The translations under genes were made by a program, and so were the position numbers. A DNA stretch of 64,000 nt from Tetragonia tetragonoides (taxonomy: Eukaryota > Streptophyta > Magnoliopsida > Caryophyllales > Aizoaceae), in contig CM076154.1 in assembly GCA_038025085.1 (NCBI GenBank), forward strand, positions 30,310,501-30,374,500, in the 5' to 3' direction. The notes under the pieces are model-generated. The model worked only from the letters and a program-made list of their open reading frames with translations, searched no databases and was not told where the DNA came from. Position 1 is the first letter of the stretch, and each line of letters starts with the position of its first letter. This document shows positions 24,390 through 35,672 of this stretch, piece after piece.

Positions 24390-26351
24390 CTCCCTAATTT
24401 TGTTGATCTAAACGAGCATCCTGAGGATGAATGTGGTGAAGTTGAAATGGAAATCATTTATTTGAGTAAAGATGATAGTGGGAATACTCAGGAAGTTCCT
24501 AAGGTACAAAATTCTGATGGTATTAGAATAGAACTAGTTGATCTGAGTGACAAATAAGACGACATAGCCAATAAAAATTCTTTTCAACCTTTTATTGGCC
24601 AATGTTTTTAAACTGAGGACGAAGCATATTTTTTTTATGAAAACTTTGCCAAATTAAAGTGGGTTTTCAATCAGGAGAGGTCGATTTATTACAAATAAAG
24701 ATGGAGAAATGATTAGGCGAGATTTGTGTTGCCATCGTGAGGGGTTTCCACCAAAGAAGCCTTTTGATCCATCTAAGGATCAAAGAAATAGAGAATCTAC
24801 AAGATGTGGATGTAACGCTGTCATGCGGATTACATTGAAGAAATCATTTGAAATTTTCCCAAAAGAGTGGCATGTTACTGGGTTTGTAGCAGAGCACAAT
24901 CATGATTTATTGTCTCTTGAGCAAGTGCGATTTCTCCCATCTTATCGCGTTATTTCTGAGCAAGCTAAGAAGCGAATTTTATTGTATAAAGAAGGTGGAC
25001 TTTCCGTTAGACAAATTATGCGTGTTATGGAACGTGAGAAAAATATAAGGCATGGGGATCTTCCCTTCCATCACAAGGATATCAATAACTTTTTCATGAA
25101 GATTCGCCAAAATCACAAGGAGAATGATGCTATGGACCTTCTACAACATTGTAAACGTGCCAAGGTTGAAGACCCAAACTTCCAGTATGACTATACTGTT
25201 GATAGGTATAGCAGGCTAGAGCATATTTTTTGGTCACCGGCTCACTGTTTTGATTGGTATCAAGAATTTGGAGATACAGTTGCATTTGACACTACTTACA
25301 AAGTGAATTGTTATGACATGCCTTTTGCCATTTTTGTTGGCATTGACAACCATGAAAGGACTATCTTGTTTGGTTGTGCACTCATTCGCAATGAAACAAT
25401 TCCTACATTCCGATGGTTGATGAAGGTCAGTATATATTACCCGTGAAATTGGGCATTCTAATTTATCAAATATATGTTTTGTTGATCTTATTTATTAATT
25501 AAGATTAATTCATTTGTATTATATTATAATAACATTGTCGTTGGTGATAGACTTTCACTACACTGATGAAAAAGCCACCAAAGACTATTATCACAGACCA
25601 AGATCCATGGATGAAAGAAGCCATCAAAATTGAGTTGCCATGCACCAAACATGCCTTTTGTATATGGCACATCACTTCTAAATTTAGTGGCCGGTTTACA
25701 TCAATTCTCAGGGAACGATATTTTAATTGGTGCATTGATTTTTATCAACTATATAGGCTTGACGATATTGAAGATTTTGAACGCGAATGGCCTCTCACAA
25801 TTTTCAAGTTCAATTTGCAAACAAATAAGCATGTGATAGGTTTGTATAAAGTTAGGGAATTTTGGGTGCCAGCATATCTTCGTGGCCATTTTTTCGGTGG
25901 TATGACTACTACTGGCAGATCCGAAAGTATAAACAGCTTTGTAAAGCGCTTCACTTCTTCTCGGTTGTACTTAACTTATCAAGCAGGTAAGCATTTTTTT
26001 TTAGTTTGATAAATATCAAGCAGGTAAGCATAAATATTTAAAATTATCAAGCATTGAAATGTTGGGCTTATGACTACTACTGTTGGCTTCCTAGCTACTT
26101 CAGATTTGACTTTATTAAAACAAAATTGTGAATTTCAGGTTGATCTTGCTATTGAAGATATTGGACAAACACAATTGCATAATACCATGTTGGACACATA
26201 TAGGGGTTCTTCTCTGAGAACTTTGTCCCCCTTAGAAGATCAAGTGTACAAATTGTTCACAAAGTTTGCTTTTAAGAGATTTGAGGAAGAGTTTGAGAGA
26301 GCAACTCAATATAAGATACGGGAAGAAAATTGTGTCATTTTCAGGGTTTAA
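24390..26351 (+). pseudogene. FAR1-related (FRS/FHY3 family, MULE transposase type) pseudogene
   Basis: FHY3/FAR1-family proteins are nuclear DNA-binding regulators domesticated from Mutator-like transposases. Visible in order: an acidic N-terminal piece (LPNFVDLNEHPEDE); the FAR1 zinc-binding domain (24600-24910, with CCHREGF, CGCNAVM and the closing HNHDL); a spacer; and the MULE transposase domain (from IFWSP..WYQEFGDTVAFDTTYK through ITDQDPWMKEAI, CTKHAFCIWHI and TTTGRSESINSF). A 125-base intron, 25426-25550, has GT-AG ends and restores the frame. Breaks: in-frame TAA codons near 24555 and 24610 and a one-base frameshift near 24660, all inside or before the FAR1 domain; a damaged junction after 25986, where a piece of about 15 bases is repeated; and a stop at 26349-26351, before any SWIM zinc finger. 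The family usually has a C-terminal SWIM finger and is much longer, so this copy is both mutated and truncated. Confidence 0.85.
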
Positions 26352-27508
26352 GTCTCCACTCTTCCTGAATTTTTATAAGATACATTGGATGTTGTTAATT
26401 GTTAAATTGACATGTATTGGATGTTGTTACTTGTTAAATTGACATGTAGACATTGCCAAGTAAGCAGAGATTGCCATGTAAGCTTATGATTCAATTTTCA
26501 TGTATGGAACTAACAATAATATTTTTTTGCTTCTAATTCGTGCCAATCTTTAGTGGAGTAATCATTGACATTCATTTAATTGGATTAAATGATTAAGATG
26601 CATTAATGCACTATTGTTCTATAGTTATACGTGACTATGCAAATACATAGATGTATTTAATTATATTAAATGTATATAAACAATGTACATGCACTCTCTT
26701 AAATTAGTCACCCTTTCTCTTTAGATACTCTTGCTCTCCCTTCATATTTCCCACAACATACAGATTCTATTTAATTACTTATTCTTTAAGTTTCACCCAC
26801 ATCAAACTCTCCCTCTAAGTGATTTAACGGCTACCAGACTGTATTTGTTTCTTTAATGTTGATTTAGAAATTCACGAGAATGTATATACATTGCTCTCTA
26901 TTAGGAAAAAAAACACTAAGTATGATTTATTATCATTTTTCATTTAAAGAAACAGTATACATATACGTATCAAATTCACCATCCAATTTAAAAAGCATGA
27001 CAACTTATGTGAGGTGGCCTCATGCATGAAAATAATACCTCTGGATAAAAAAGCAATACTAGCGTAGTAGCGTACATGAAAAATGATACCGCCAGACAAA
27101 AAGCAATACCTCATGCATAAGACCACCTCATTAGAGAGTTTTTGTTTAAACAGTATATCAACTTTCCAGATTATAATACAAATATTTCAAATAAATTGTG
27201 CAACGCTCGAAAATGTTACTAGACACATGATCAAGATTGACAAGTAGGCTTTGGCACGTAAGAAAATATTAACATGTCATCATATACTTTAAGTGCATGT
27301 ATAATTCCTATTAGTACGAATGTGACTAGACACCTGATATAGATTGACACATAAGCTTTGGCACATAAGCAAATGTTGACATGTTATCATATACTTTAGG
27401 TGCATGTATCTTCTATTAGTATGAGTACAATTTAATTTTTATCTTAATGTCATAATTTTCAATGAAAATTCATTTAAAATATATATCTATTTATGGAATG
27501 TATCTAAT
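26352..27508. repeat. AT-rich region with small tandem and inverted repeats
   Basis: No gene. 26383-26450 holds two copies of a 36-base unit (ATTGGATGTTGTTA.TTGTT). 27009-27130 is bounded by inverted copies of TGAGGTGG.CT.ATGCATGA, a possible tiny MITE. 27209-27425 contains two direct copies of a roughly 110-base unit with GACTAGACAC.TGAT, GCTTTGGCAC(G/A)TAAG and CATATACTTTA(A/G)GTGCATG. Confidence 0.6.
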
Positions 27509-27509
27509 A

Positions 27510-27764
27510 CTCCCTTCGTTTCCTTTTAAACTTCCCAATAGCTTTTTTGAGGTCAAACTTTGTAAACTTTGACCGCTTATATATAAAAATTCATTATGAG
27601 TTGTGATTTAAAATTATAGGCATTAGATTCCTTTAGAAATGTATTTTCGTAATATCGAACTTTTACAAATTTTACTTGTATAATTTAAGAGATATTAATG
27701 GTCAAAGTGCCGCATTGGAGACCGTGAAAAAGCAAGTAAGAAATTTAAAAGGAAACAGAGAGAG
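27510..27764. mobile_element. Stowaway-like MITE (Tc1/mariner), 255 bp
   Basis: Left end CTCCCTTCGTTTCCTTTTAAA is inverted at the right end (TTTAAAAGGAAACAGAGAGAG), with TA on both sides (27508-27509 and 27765-27766) as the target duplication. The internal GTCAAACTTTGTAAACTTTGACC palindrome is typical of these elements. It has no coding capacity. Confidence 0.85.
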
Positions 27765-27766
27765 TA

Positions 27767-28823
27767 AGTTACAGCATCAATAAATCAATAACATAAAAAT
27801 GTTTTTTTTATATGAAATCAAATATATTTATATAAAATCGTGCATCGCACAGGGCATGCAGTTAGAATTAAACATGGAAAAAAAAACAGAAAGTTGATTT
27901 GAGTATATAAAGGGAGAGGTGTATAGATTAGAAATTTTGTAGCAAGATGTAGCATAGGCAAAAAAAAAAAATTGCAAGTTTGTACAAATAAAAATGCTTT
28001 AATATCATAAACACACGAATGTAACTAGTTAAGTAATATAATTAGACGACTTAAGGTAACGGACCAGTTTTGTGACAAAAATGACAAGTTACAACTATTA
28101 TTGTAGAACTTACAATTTGGGGTTATTTTTGTCGGATCACTCAAACTTGGGATTATTTTTATCGATTTTTCCTAATTGTAATTATAGAAATATAGTATGT
28201 ATTATAAAATTATGATTTCTTAAAAGAATTATTTGAAATGAATCTAAAAAGTATTTTTAGTGTTTATGTTGTAAGTCTTGGTTAATGAGAATGACATTAA
28301 TTACCAAAAAAAAGCTTGGTCAATGTTTCAAAAATTAATTATTTATCAAAAAAAAAAAATTAATGGTCAAAATTTGTGAACTTTGATATAGAAAAAATAA
28401 GTGTAAAAATAATTAGGGGATAGAGGAAGTAAGTAGAGTTACTAATGTCTCTCCCATATAAGAAACTGATATTTTTGCAAAAGTGAATTTTAATGGTGGT
28501 TTGAAAGAAGGGGAAGGCTTTGCTATTCGAAATAAAGTTGAAACATAACTTGCAGGACCTGCAACAAAATTTGTGCAATGCTTATGTAATAGTTGTGGGG
28601 CTACAACAACAATTTACGATTAAGTTCAAAACACACTTAAACTTAGATATAATAGAATTATTTTTTTTGGTGCAAAGATATAATAGAATTTATTTTGACA
28701 GAGATAATCAGATTGTCTTTTAAGCTATGTTGGAGGGTCATTATTGCCCGAAAAATCCAGGTTGTAATCAGTGAGACACTCAGAATGTCAATTCGATGTT
28801 ACCCGGTTGTAATTTATTAGTCA
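27767..28823. other. AT-rich, with a decayed Helitron-type end and a Stowaway fragment
   Basis: 27838-27865 reads ATCGTGCATCGCACAGGGCATGCAGTTAG in loose form, a GTGC-ATC-GCAC hairpin and a terminus one base away from CTAG, so a weak Helitron 3' end. 28355-28432 (AATGGTCAAAATTTGTGAAC ... GGGGATAGAGGAAGTA) is the right half of another Stowaway-like MITE. No gene seen. Confidence 0.4.
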
Positions 28824-29488
28824 CTAGATTAGTACCCGTGCGATGCACAGTTTAGTTATAAAAAACGTTTTACATTTCAAATAATTGTCATTTTAGAAAA
28901 AAATTTCTTCCTTTATCAAAATAAGTATTATTAGATCTTTCATGCAAATTATGCATTTATACCCTTCTTTGCTACTTATTTGATGATGAAAAACGCAAAA
29001 GGCATTTGAGTCATTTGATAATTACGGTGGAGTATTAATCTTTCACAAAAACTTTTATAAAACGGTTTTTTCGTAATTTTTGATAAAACGGGTTCACTTT
29101 TTCAATAAAAAAAAGGTCACTGCTCACTTTCAAGACTTGTTGTTTCTCTTTTAGAGGGTATTACATTGCTCAGTGACTCGATCTATGTGCAAAACTCCTA
29201 CATAACGAATTTTGGTTCAAAGGAACTACTGAGTATAAATGATATATCATCCTTATCTATTAAGAGGATTTATAAATTATTAAATAGTTTGTGTTCAATA
29301 GGAAGCACATAAATCAAATTTAGTAAATACTAATCCATCTACTTCAAATATACTCCAACAACCTTTAATACAGGAATGGCTCACCAATTATTTTGATGAA
29401 GGGATACAACAATCATGATTCATTGGTGTTAACAAAAATATGGTTTACATGTATGCTTAAAAAAAATTGCAACAACATGGACACTTAC

Positions 29489-29596
29489 TGTATTGTCTGC
29501 TGTATATATCACTTGAGAAATAAACCCTTGGTGACTGGTGTAAGTATCCTCCACATAATCAATCATGTCTAAAGCATATTTCCCCTCTTGCATCAG
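29489..29596 (-). pseudogene. captured exon, function not recognised
   Basis: A 108-base open exon (36 codons, phase 0 at both ends) lies between a pyrimidine-bounded acceptor ...CCCCTTGCAG and the donor GTAAGT. The translation includes LMQEGKYALDMIDYVEDTYT and HQGFISQVIYTADNT, reading like a globular protein and not random sequence. I do not recognise the family. Confidence 0.4.
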
Positions 29597-30002
29597 CTGC
29601 AAGGGGATCAAATTACAAAAAAAAATAGAAAAAAAAATAGAAATTAAATTTACATAAACCGTAAAGGCTATTACACAAAACAATTAAACTCTTCGTGTTC
29701 ACGGAAACTTCATTAGCTAGTAGACCAGCAACATGATTACACTCTGAATTTGTAAGCTATCTTCAGCTCATCCATGTTCTTTGTAAGCGAACTCCTTGCA
29801 TTTGGTGGTTTTTCTTCACCTTGCATGTATCATTGTTTAAGTGAACTGCAAATGCAAATGCAATGAATAAAACTCAGAGTAATGATGCTCGTGCCATCAA
29901 CTGTTGTAGGCTACTTCCAATACTCTGCTAATTCCTCAAATATCAACATGAAAAGTTTCAGTTGGCCCCTTATCAGCTCTCATGGACTACAATGATAGCT
30001 GA

Positions 30003-30185
30003 TTATTCGAGAAGGTTGTGAGGAAAGAATAATCCATCCATGTTAAGCTTTTCAACCTTCATGGTAAGATACCAGCTTGACAAAGTATGAAGAATGCCAA
30101 GACAATCAATCATACCAACATGATGATTAAGAGTATCCAACTTCAACACAAACCAAAACTCAGCCAGGGAAGAGGGTACCCACAA
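30003..30185 (-). pseudogene. possible captured exon or intron-retained segment
   Basis: Open minus-strand stretch of 60 codons including SLAEFWFVLKLDTLNHH and MDGLFFPHNLLE, in the same orientation as the neighbouring exons and between them. Splice borders are unclear and no family is recognised. Confidence 0.25.
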
Positions 30186-30333
30186 AAAAAAAAAAAAAAA
30201 ATGGGACTGGAGTAGCTAAGGTTTGTATAAGCTTAACCCAACAAAGTGTGTTTGTATAACCCAAAAATTAATCTTCAAACATACAGAGGCACACAATATT
30301 TCTTAATGGAATAATCAGATAAACCGAACTTAC

Positions 30334-30368
30334 GGGTTCTGAATCTTGATGATGTCCTTCTCCGCCAT
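30334..30368 (-). pseudogene. captured first exon with start codon and donor site
   Basis: On the minus strand ATGGCGGAGAAGGACATCAT begins a short frame, MAEKDIIKIQN, that reaches CCC/GTAAGT after 35 bases. A purine-rich leader (AGAGAA before ATG) and a consensus donor make this look like exon 1 of a gene whose later exons may include 29489-29596. The origin is unknown. Confidence 0.4.
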
Positions 30369-30658
30369 TTCTCTATCAAACCAAAAGCATTAAAGAAATA
30401 TGGAGACAAAAAGGAAAGGAGAGGGTTGGGTACTTGGACTGGAGTAGCTAAGGTTGAATCCTTTTAAGCGTGACAACCATTAGCCGAGTAATTACTACGG
30501 TTTGATAGGGTAGGTGGTCAGTATGAGAGGGCATTAGATGGGTAAATTAAGTTTATTTTTTATTTTTTTATTTAGTATGGGCGGTTTAGGCGCGAAAACT
30601 TTTTACCACAACATAACACATCAGCATTGATGATGTCAGCGGTTATTGTTTTAGTATA

Positions 30659-30926
30659 AGTTATAAATGTTTTACAAGAGTACCTCAAAAACAAAAGTCA
30701 CTGTTTCCAAGAAAGTAAGTAATAGGGTAATACGTGGCGGATTGAAATGAATAGCTAATATAGGTCTTTAACTTTCTTTTTTTAGTGGGCTGCCTTCCCA
30801 TTTGTGTGAATAATTGCATTATCTTCTCTATCCAGATAGGTTGGAAACAAGAAAATGATGAATTTTATTGGTGCCTCTTTTATTGATGTAGCAGTTACAG
30901 ACCATTTCGCCATACAAGAAAGTAAT
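30659..30926. other. intergenic, nothing recognised
   Basis: AT-rich sequence without ORF, RNA gene or repeat that I can identify. Confidence 0.5.
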
Positions 30927-31170
30927 TGGGTACGTTTGTTAGAGCTAAACTTATTAGAACTGAATTGAATTTAACATCACTAAACTGAATATTACTTAAC
31001 TGAATTGGACATAACTGAACTGTATGGAACACAATTTGATATGTGAGACAAAAAATATGTTTATGAATTCAGCACCACTGAACTGAACTCGACATCATTT
31101 AACTGAATTTGAAATCATTGAATTGACAGCTGAACTGAACTGACCGAATAAGCTCTATCAAACACACCCA
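30927..31170. mobile_element. MITE with GAACTGAA-rich interior, 244 bp
   Basis: Ends TGGGTACGTTTGTTAGAGCT and, on the other strand at the right end, TGGGTGTGTTTGATAGAGCT form 20-bp inverted repeats with three mismatches. The interior is a degenerate series of (A)ACTGAA(T/C)TG words. A second, right-truncated copy is at 31282-31445 (starts TGGGTGGGTTTGTTAGAACT), and a diverged one at 34040-34245. The target duplication is not clear, so the superfamily is left open. Confidence 0.7.
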
Positions 31171-31281
31171 TGCGTAGATTCCTCTAAAAAGTAACTTTCA
31201 ATTTAAGGTAAGATCAAAAGTATTTCTAACAGTGGTGTCTTTAGGTTCGGAAAGAAATAATGGATCACGTAATTGTTGTAT

Positions 31282-31445
31282 TGGGTGGGTTTGTTAGAAC
31301 TGAACTGAATATCACTAAATTGGACAATATTGAATTGAACTGGACACAACTCAAAAGAATTGAACACAACGTGAAATGTGAGACAAAAAATATGTTTCTC
31401 AACTCATCACAACTGAACTGAACTCAAGATCATTTAACTCCTCAC
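31282..31445. mobile_element. truncated copy of the GAACTGAA MITE
   Basis: Starts with the same terminal word as 30927-31170 and follows it through ACTGAACTGAA and ACATGTG-like words, then stops in CATTTAACTCCTCACCGTCC without the right terminal repeat. Confidence 0.6.
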
Positions 31446-31906
31446 CGTCCCGCACCATTCCGTTGAAGAGAACAGAGCCTTAGATATTGCGGAATGCCAT
31501 AGCTGGGTAGTTGGTCCAGTGAAAGCTTGATGTAGTAGTTGTCTCATATATTTGTCATCCAATTAGCTACCCGATTTGCTTCACGAAACTTATGCTTTAT
31601 TGCATGAGTATACAATTTCCATGTTTCTTTTTAGAGGGTTTTTTTCTTTTTTATGCTACATAAGTTGATAAGAAACGCAACCGTAAATGGAAAAACAAAA
31701 GTAACTCAACAAGTTATATCTTGAAAACAAAAAATGAGAACTCTTGCTCTCTTAGCATATCCACCGAGTATATATTTTGAAATAAAATACGTTGAAGTGC
31801 ACTCAATAATGTAACATCCAAAGCAAAGATTATTAAGTCAATTCACTAGTAATGCTTTACTCGAATCCTACAATTTCAAATCATTAAGTAAACTGTTTCA
31901 TTAATT
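31446..31906. other. intergenic, nothing recognised
   Basis: AT-rich sequence with no supported ORF or repeat. Confidence 0.5.
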
Positions 31907-31914
31907 TATGAGAT

Positions 31915-32719
31915 CAGTGGCGGAATTAGAATTTTTTTTATAGAGGGGCCAGAGATTGCATTGTAATTTGCTTTTAAATTCGGAAAGGAAGCAATATAGT
32001 TATAACCTAAAGGTTATCCTATTGAGTCGTTCAGAAATAAATTGCTAAAGCACAAATCAAAAGAATTTGACCAAATTTGAGAGATAAGACATGTACACGA
32101 CTGTTTCGTAGTAGCCAATTTGTTTCATGAAACAATGGAGGACTTCCACTGGAGATACCTATTTGTGATGAATAATAATAATTTCTATCTCACACATTAT
32201 ATGTCATTCACTCCCTACTTCTTTGTCAATACCTTTGATATATATAAACTACGTTTTTATTGAGCATAAAATTTGTATTCCTAATAAAGATTTTTTTTGA
32301 TTTGACTAAAGACTCCCAATATTTATTTATTACAAATGATAATGATATGCAATTTAAAAGATTAAATAAAATTTGTATTCCTAATAAAAGAAATTAATTA
32401 AAAAGAAAGGAAATGTAAAAGTAAGTGGATTTAACAAAAAAAAAAACATCGTTTAAGGGAAACAAAAAAGAAAGGAAATGTGAAAAGAAAGTGGGCCTAA
32501 GAAGAAAAATAAAGAAAACAAAAGTTAAAAAGAGGAAAGGAAAGCAAAAATACACGGAATCGAGCCCGGGATCTGTAATTGGCTTGTGGTCAAGTTTCAT
32601 TCCCACCAGCTGAGCCAGGCTTGTTTTATATCAACTATGTATCTTATCTTTTATTTATTGTATTTCAGAACCATTGGGGAAGCCATGGCCTACACCAGCC
32701 CCTTTTAGTTCCGCCCCTG
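31915..32719. mobile_element. non-autonomous hAT element, 805 bp, with a tRNA-like core
   Basis: Terminal inverted repeats CAGTGGCGGAATTAGAA and, from the right, CAGGGGCGGAACTAAAA are flanked by a perfect 8-bp target duplication TATGAGAT (31907-31914 and 32720-32727), the hAT hallmark. There is no transposase; the interior is A/T-rich and contains a tRNA-like Pol III promoter (next entry). Lysine-rich ORFs follow the A-rich composition. Confidence 0.85.
32556..32620 (-). other. tRNA-like Pol III promoter inside the hAT element
   Basis: On the minus strand TGGCTCAGCTGG (an exact A-box match) is followed about 48 bases later by GGGCTCGATTCC (B box, one mismatch). Either a tRNA-derived SINE landed in the element or the element acquired a tRNA remnant; no cloverleaf is apparent. 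Confidence 0.5.
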
Positions 32720-32727
32720 TATGAGAT

Positions 32728-33187
32728 CAACAAGTGGGCTTGGTGCCCCAACTTTCCGCGCAATCGGCTTGGTGACAACATCCTAATTCACTCTTATCTT
32801 AGTAGTTCTATTCACTACCTATTTATCTCTTATGGGGATATTATGCTATAGACCTATTTCTTATGGGAATGTTATGCTACAGACCTATAGTTGGCAACCA
32901 ATACTTCCAAGAGATTGTTATTGTCTTTGGAGACGCACCACCACTATTTGGGTTAGAATTTTTCCTTAGTCACTACATTTATGTTTTAATTGCTAAGCAC
33001 TAATGGAAGTTGCTGATTATCTATGTATTATCCAACAATAATCCACAATATTATTGTTGATGCCACAAGTTTTGTACGTAGTAAAATGCAATACTATAAT
33101 TATCAACCATATCTCAGAGAAGGAATGGGCTAACTGAAAATGATTGGTTTGCATACTTTAGACAATGATTAGAGACTAGCTTAGTTA
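32728..33187. other. intergenic, nothing recognised
   Basis: No supported gene. 32830-32885 contains two short copies of TCTTATGGG(G/A)AT(A/G)TTATGCTA followed by AGACCTAT. Confidence 0.45.
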
Positions 33188-33205
33188 GGAACTAATATTT
33201 TCCAC

Positions 33206-33819
33206 CTAGCCTCCCTTTTTCTTTTGACTTCTCTAGGGGCTACCACCGGCTAAATTGCCGGTGGTTAGCCCATTTGTTGTTGTTTCTCTGCATTCGATCT
33301 AGTTTTTTAGCTTGTTTTTCAATATGATTAGGAATAAACTCTCCTTTGATGAGAAATTGTTGAGTTCTCCGCGTTCGTCGGAGTCTTTTAGAATTTGTGT
33401 GGTTCAGGTAGATTTCATGAATCAAGAAGAAAAGTTCAATCTACTGTGCCAAGGAGATTTGTATTTCCAAATAACTGCAGCACGTTTATTAGTGCTTATC
33501 TCCGATCGTAGGGAAAAAAGGCGGTGGCCTCCCGTTTTCTGTATAGCACCTTTTTTGCTATATCAGGGCATGGTCAATCATCGACGAAGCCGATCAAGAC
33601 GCCGATTTCTAGCAGTGATATATGGATTGGTAGTCATTTATTATCGACGGAGCTGATCAAGACACCGATTTCTAGCAGTGATTGTGGGAGTCATATTCAT
33701 CTTGTTATGGTAGATTTATACTATGTTCTATTAGATCTATTTTTGTCTAGAGATATTTATCGTTGTAGATACCGGATGACTGTTTATGAATGAATGAATT
33801 ATCTTTTCCTTAAAAAAAA
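33206..33819 (+). mobile_element. non-LTR retroposon, 614 bp, with 18-bp target duplication
   Basis: Flanked by GGAACTAATATTTTCCAC (33188-33205) and GGAACTAACATTTTCCAC (33820-33837) and ending in TTCCTTAAAAAAAA: a short poly-A tail and long target duplication, diagnostic of target-primed reverse transcription. Near its start is a strong hairpin, GGCTACCACCGGC/GCCGGTGGTTAGCC (about 33238-33270), and near its end a duplicated piece of about 60 bases (GAAGCCGATCAAGACGCCGA and GGAGCTGATCAAGACACCGA). The start (CTAGCCTCCC) resembles 37876. It could be an internally deleted L1 or a SINE-like derivative; no tRNA-type promoter was seen. Confidence 0.75.
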
Positions 33820-33837
33820 GGAACTAACATTTTCCAC

Positions 33838-34902
33838 AACATTTGACAATTTACATTTTGTGAACCTATTCATTCTAGAAAGAAGGTGCTCCTAATTTCA
33901 ATCGCACTTCCAAAAAAATAAACTGAAAATATGAAGTCCCCACACATATTAGTGGAGTACTTTGTTAGTGACAAATTTGTTTGCTAACAAATCCCACTTT
34001 GCATAATCGTTATATACCTATCAACAAAGGGAAAGTATTAAGGTGTGTTTTTTTCCACTTACTTACTAATAAGTTTATTGTAATTCAATTTAGTTCAGCT
34101 GAATTTAGTTCAGTTCAATTCAGTGAATTTATGTTTAGTGATATGATGTGATCTGCATTTTCTCGCACAGATTACTATTCATTTTATTTCACTACAGTTC
34201 AATAAAGTTCACCTCAGTTCAATAAAGTTCAATTCACTTGGGAAAAAAAAGGGGTTGCTAAACATAAACACCAAAATTACTCAACGCAAATCATTTTTCC
34301 CAAATAGTTTTCCGTGCCAATTATTTACGAAACTGCCACCGTTTACTAATCTACTGCAGTTTTAATAGCAACCGCACTAGTTTGGGCATCGTAGATTACC
34401 GTTTCTGTACTAGTGATTAATCATGACAATGGCCCTGCTTGGCGCTGCTACAAAGACAGGTTTTGCCTTCAGGCCCTTCACAACCCATTTTCTTGCCTTC
34501 AACACATTCATGCACCAGTTGAATCATGGGTGGGAATGGACCTTACTTTTTTTTTGCTCGTTTAGGAATGGACCTTACTTAACAAGGCACATAAAGGCCT
34601 AAATATGAGTCGGTCCATTACATGTCTGGGCCTAACTCCACCCACTGGTCACCCCTACATTTTTTTTTTCAGGTCACCTATACCCTGAGCATAATATATT
34701 GTGTGGAATTAGTCCACGGATGAACCGAATATCAATTTTTTTGAAAAATACCTTCCATATTCCTAAAAGTTAAAAAAACTTTATTTCTCTACCTGAGACA
34801 TCCATTACCTGACAATTTGTTTTGCGGCAACAAGGGTCAAGGTTGACATATGGAAAAACTTTATTTCTTTTGTGAGTTGCCAGCGTGCCCCCAATCCCAC
34901 CG
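33838..34902. other. intergenic with a diverged GAACTGAA repeat
   Basis: 34040-34245 repeats AGTTCAGTTCAATTCAG-like words (reverse relative of the 30927 MITE). 34800-34850 resembles 48968-49000 (GACAATTTGTTTTGCGGCAACAAG), so this region shares older homology with the flank of the empty L1 site near 49090. No gene seen. Confidence 0.45.
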
Positions 34903-35544
34903 CAAATTTTTATATACTCCCAGCTCCATGGAGCTTCGTGGAGCTGGGAGCTAGGCGCGTGAGATTCACACGCCTCCACTTTTTTTTTTTTTTTTTTTTT
35001 TTTTTTGCACTTTCTCCTTCTAGGGTTCACCAAGCCCCAAATTAAACCCATTTGGATCTAGGATTTTCGTTTTTTGGGATTTTTTAGTATTTTTTGGGGT
35101 TTTCGAATTTTTGGGGAGTTTTATTAATTTTCCGGTGGGGGCAGGGGAGGGGAGGTGGTGGCTGGGGGAGGCCAGGGCTGAGGTCGACGGCCGGAGCCGA
35201 CCTCCGCCGTGGCCAGGGCGGGGGTGGAGGGGCGACGGTGGGGGGTGAAGGAGGAGAGAGAAAATGGGGTTAGGGTTAGGGTTTCAGGTTTGGGGTGAGG
35301 GGAGGAGAGAGAAGGGGAGGGGTGGGGTCAGCTGGTGGGGGCCACCGTCGTGGTCTCCGATCGGCGCCGACCACGACGGTGGCCCGGGCGGTGAGGGTGG
35401 GGCGGTGGTGGCGGCAGATGGGCGGCACCAACGGTCGGGGAAGGGGGAGGAGAGAGAAAGTGAGGTGAGAGAGAGTGGGTGAAGGAGAGAGAGAGAACGG
35501 GTGAAGGCTCCATGAAGCTTGGTGGAGGTGGGAGTATAATTTAC
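34903..35544. mobile_element. GC-rich inverted-repeat element
   Basis: TATATACTCCCAGCTCCATG at about 34911 is matched, inverted, by the right end (minus strand ATTATACTCCCACCTCCACC, then AAGCTTCATGGAGCC). Between them lie a poly-T run, a very GC/GGGGTGG-rich core and a GA-rich end. Gly- and Pro-rich ORFs on both strands come from composition and are not called as genes. Confidence 0.45.
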
Positions 35545-35672
35545 CTATTGCAATCCCACACACACACACCAAAAAAAAAAAAAAAAAAAAACTCTTCTGA
35601 GCCCCTTTCACAAAAAAATATAATTTTTATGCCCTGCATCCACAACAATTAACCATACTAATTTTCTTTTTA

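Larger units (their letters stand above)
28824..30658 (-). mobile_element. Helitron (minus strand) carrying gene fragments
   Basis: On the minus strand the element ends with GTGC-ATC-GCAC, then GGGTACTAATCTAG at 28824, followed by T: a clear Helitron 3' end with hairpin and CTAG. The proposed 5' end at about 30658 reads TTATACTAAAACAATAACC, close to the usual TCTATACTA start but with TT in place of TC, so this border is less sure. Inside are at least two exon-like pieces in the same orientation with intact splice signals, which is the pattern of gene-fragment capture. No RepHel protein is present, so it would be non-autonomous. Confidence 0.5.

Noticed and set aside
35264..35611. Gly-rich plus-strand and Pro-rich minus-strand ORFs
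   Set aside because: GC-rich low-complexity core of an inverted-repeat element; both strands are equally open.
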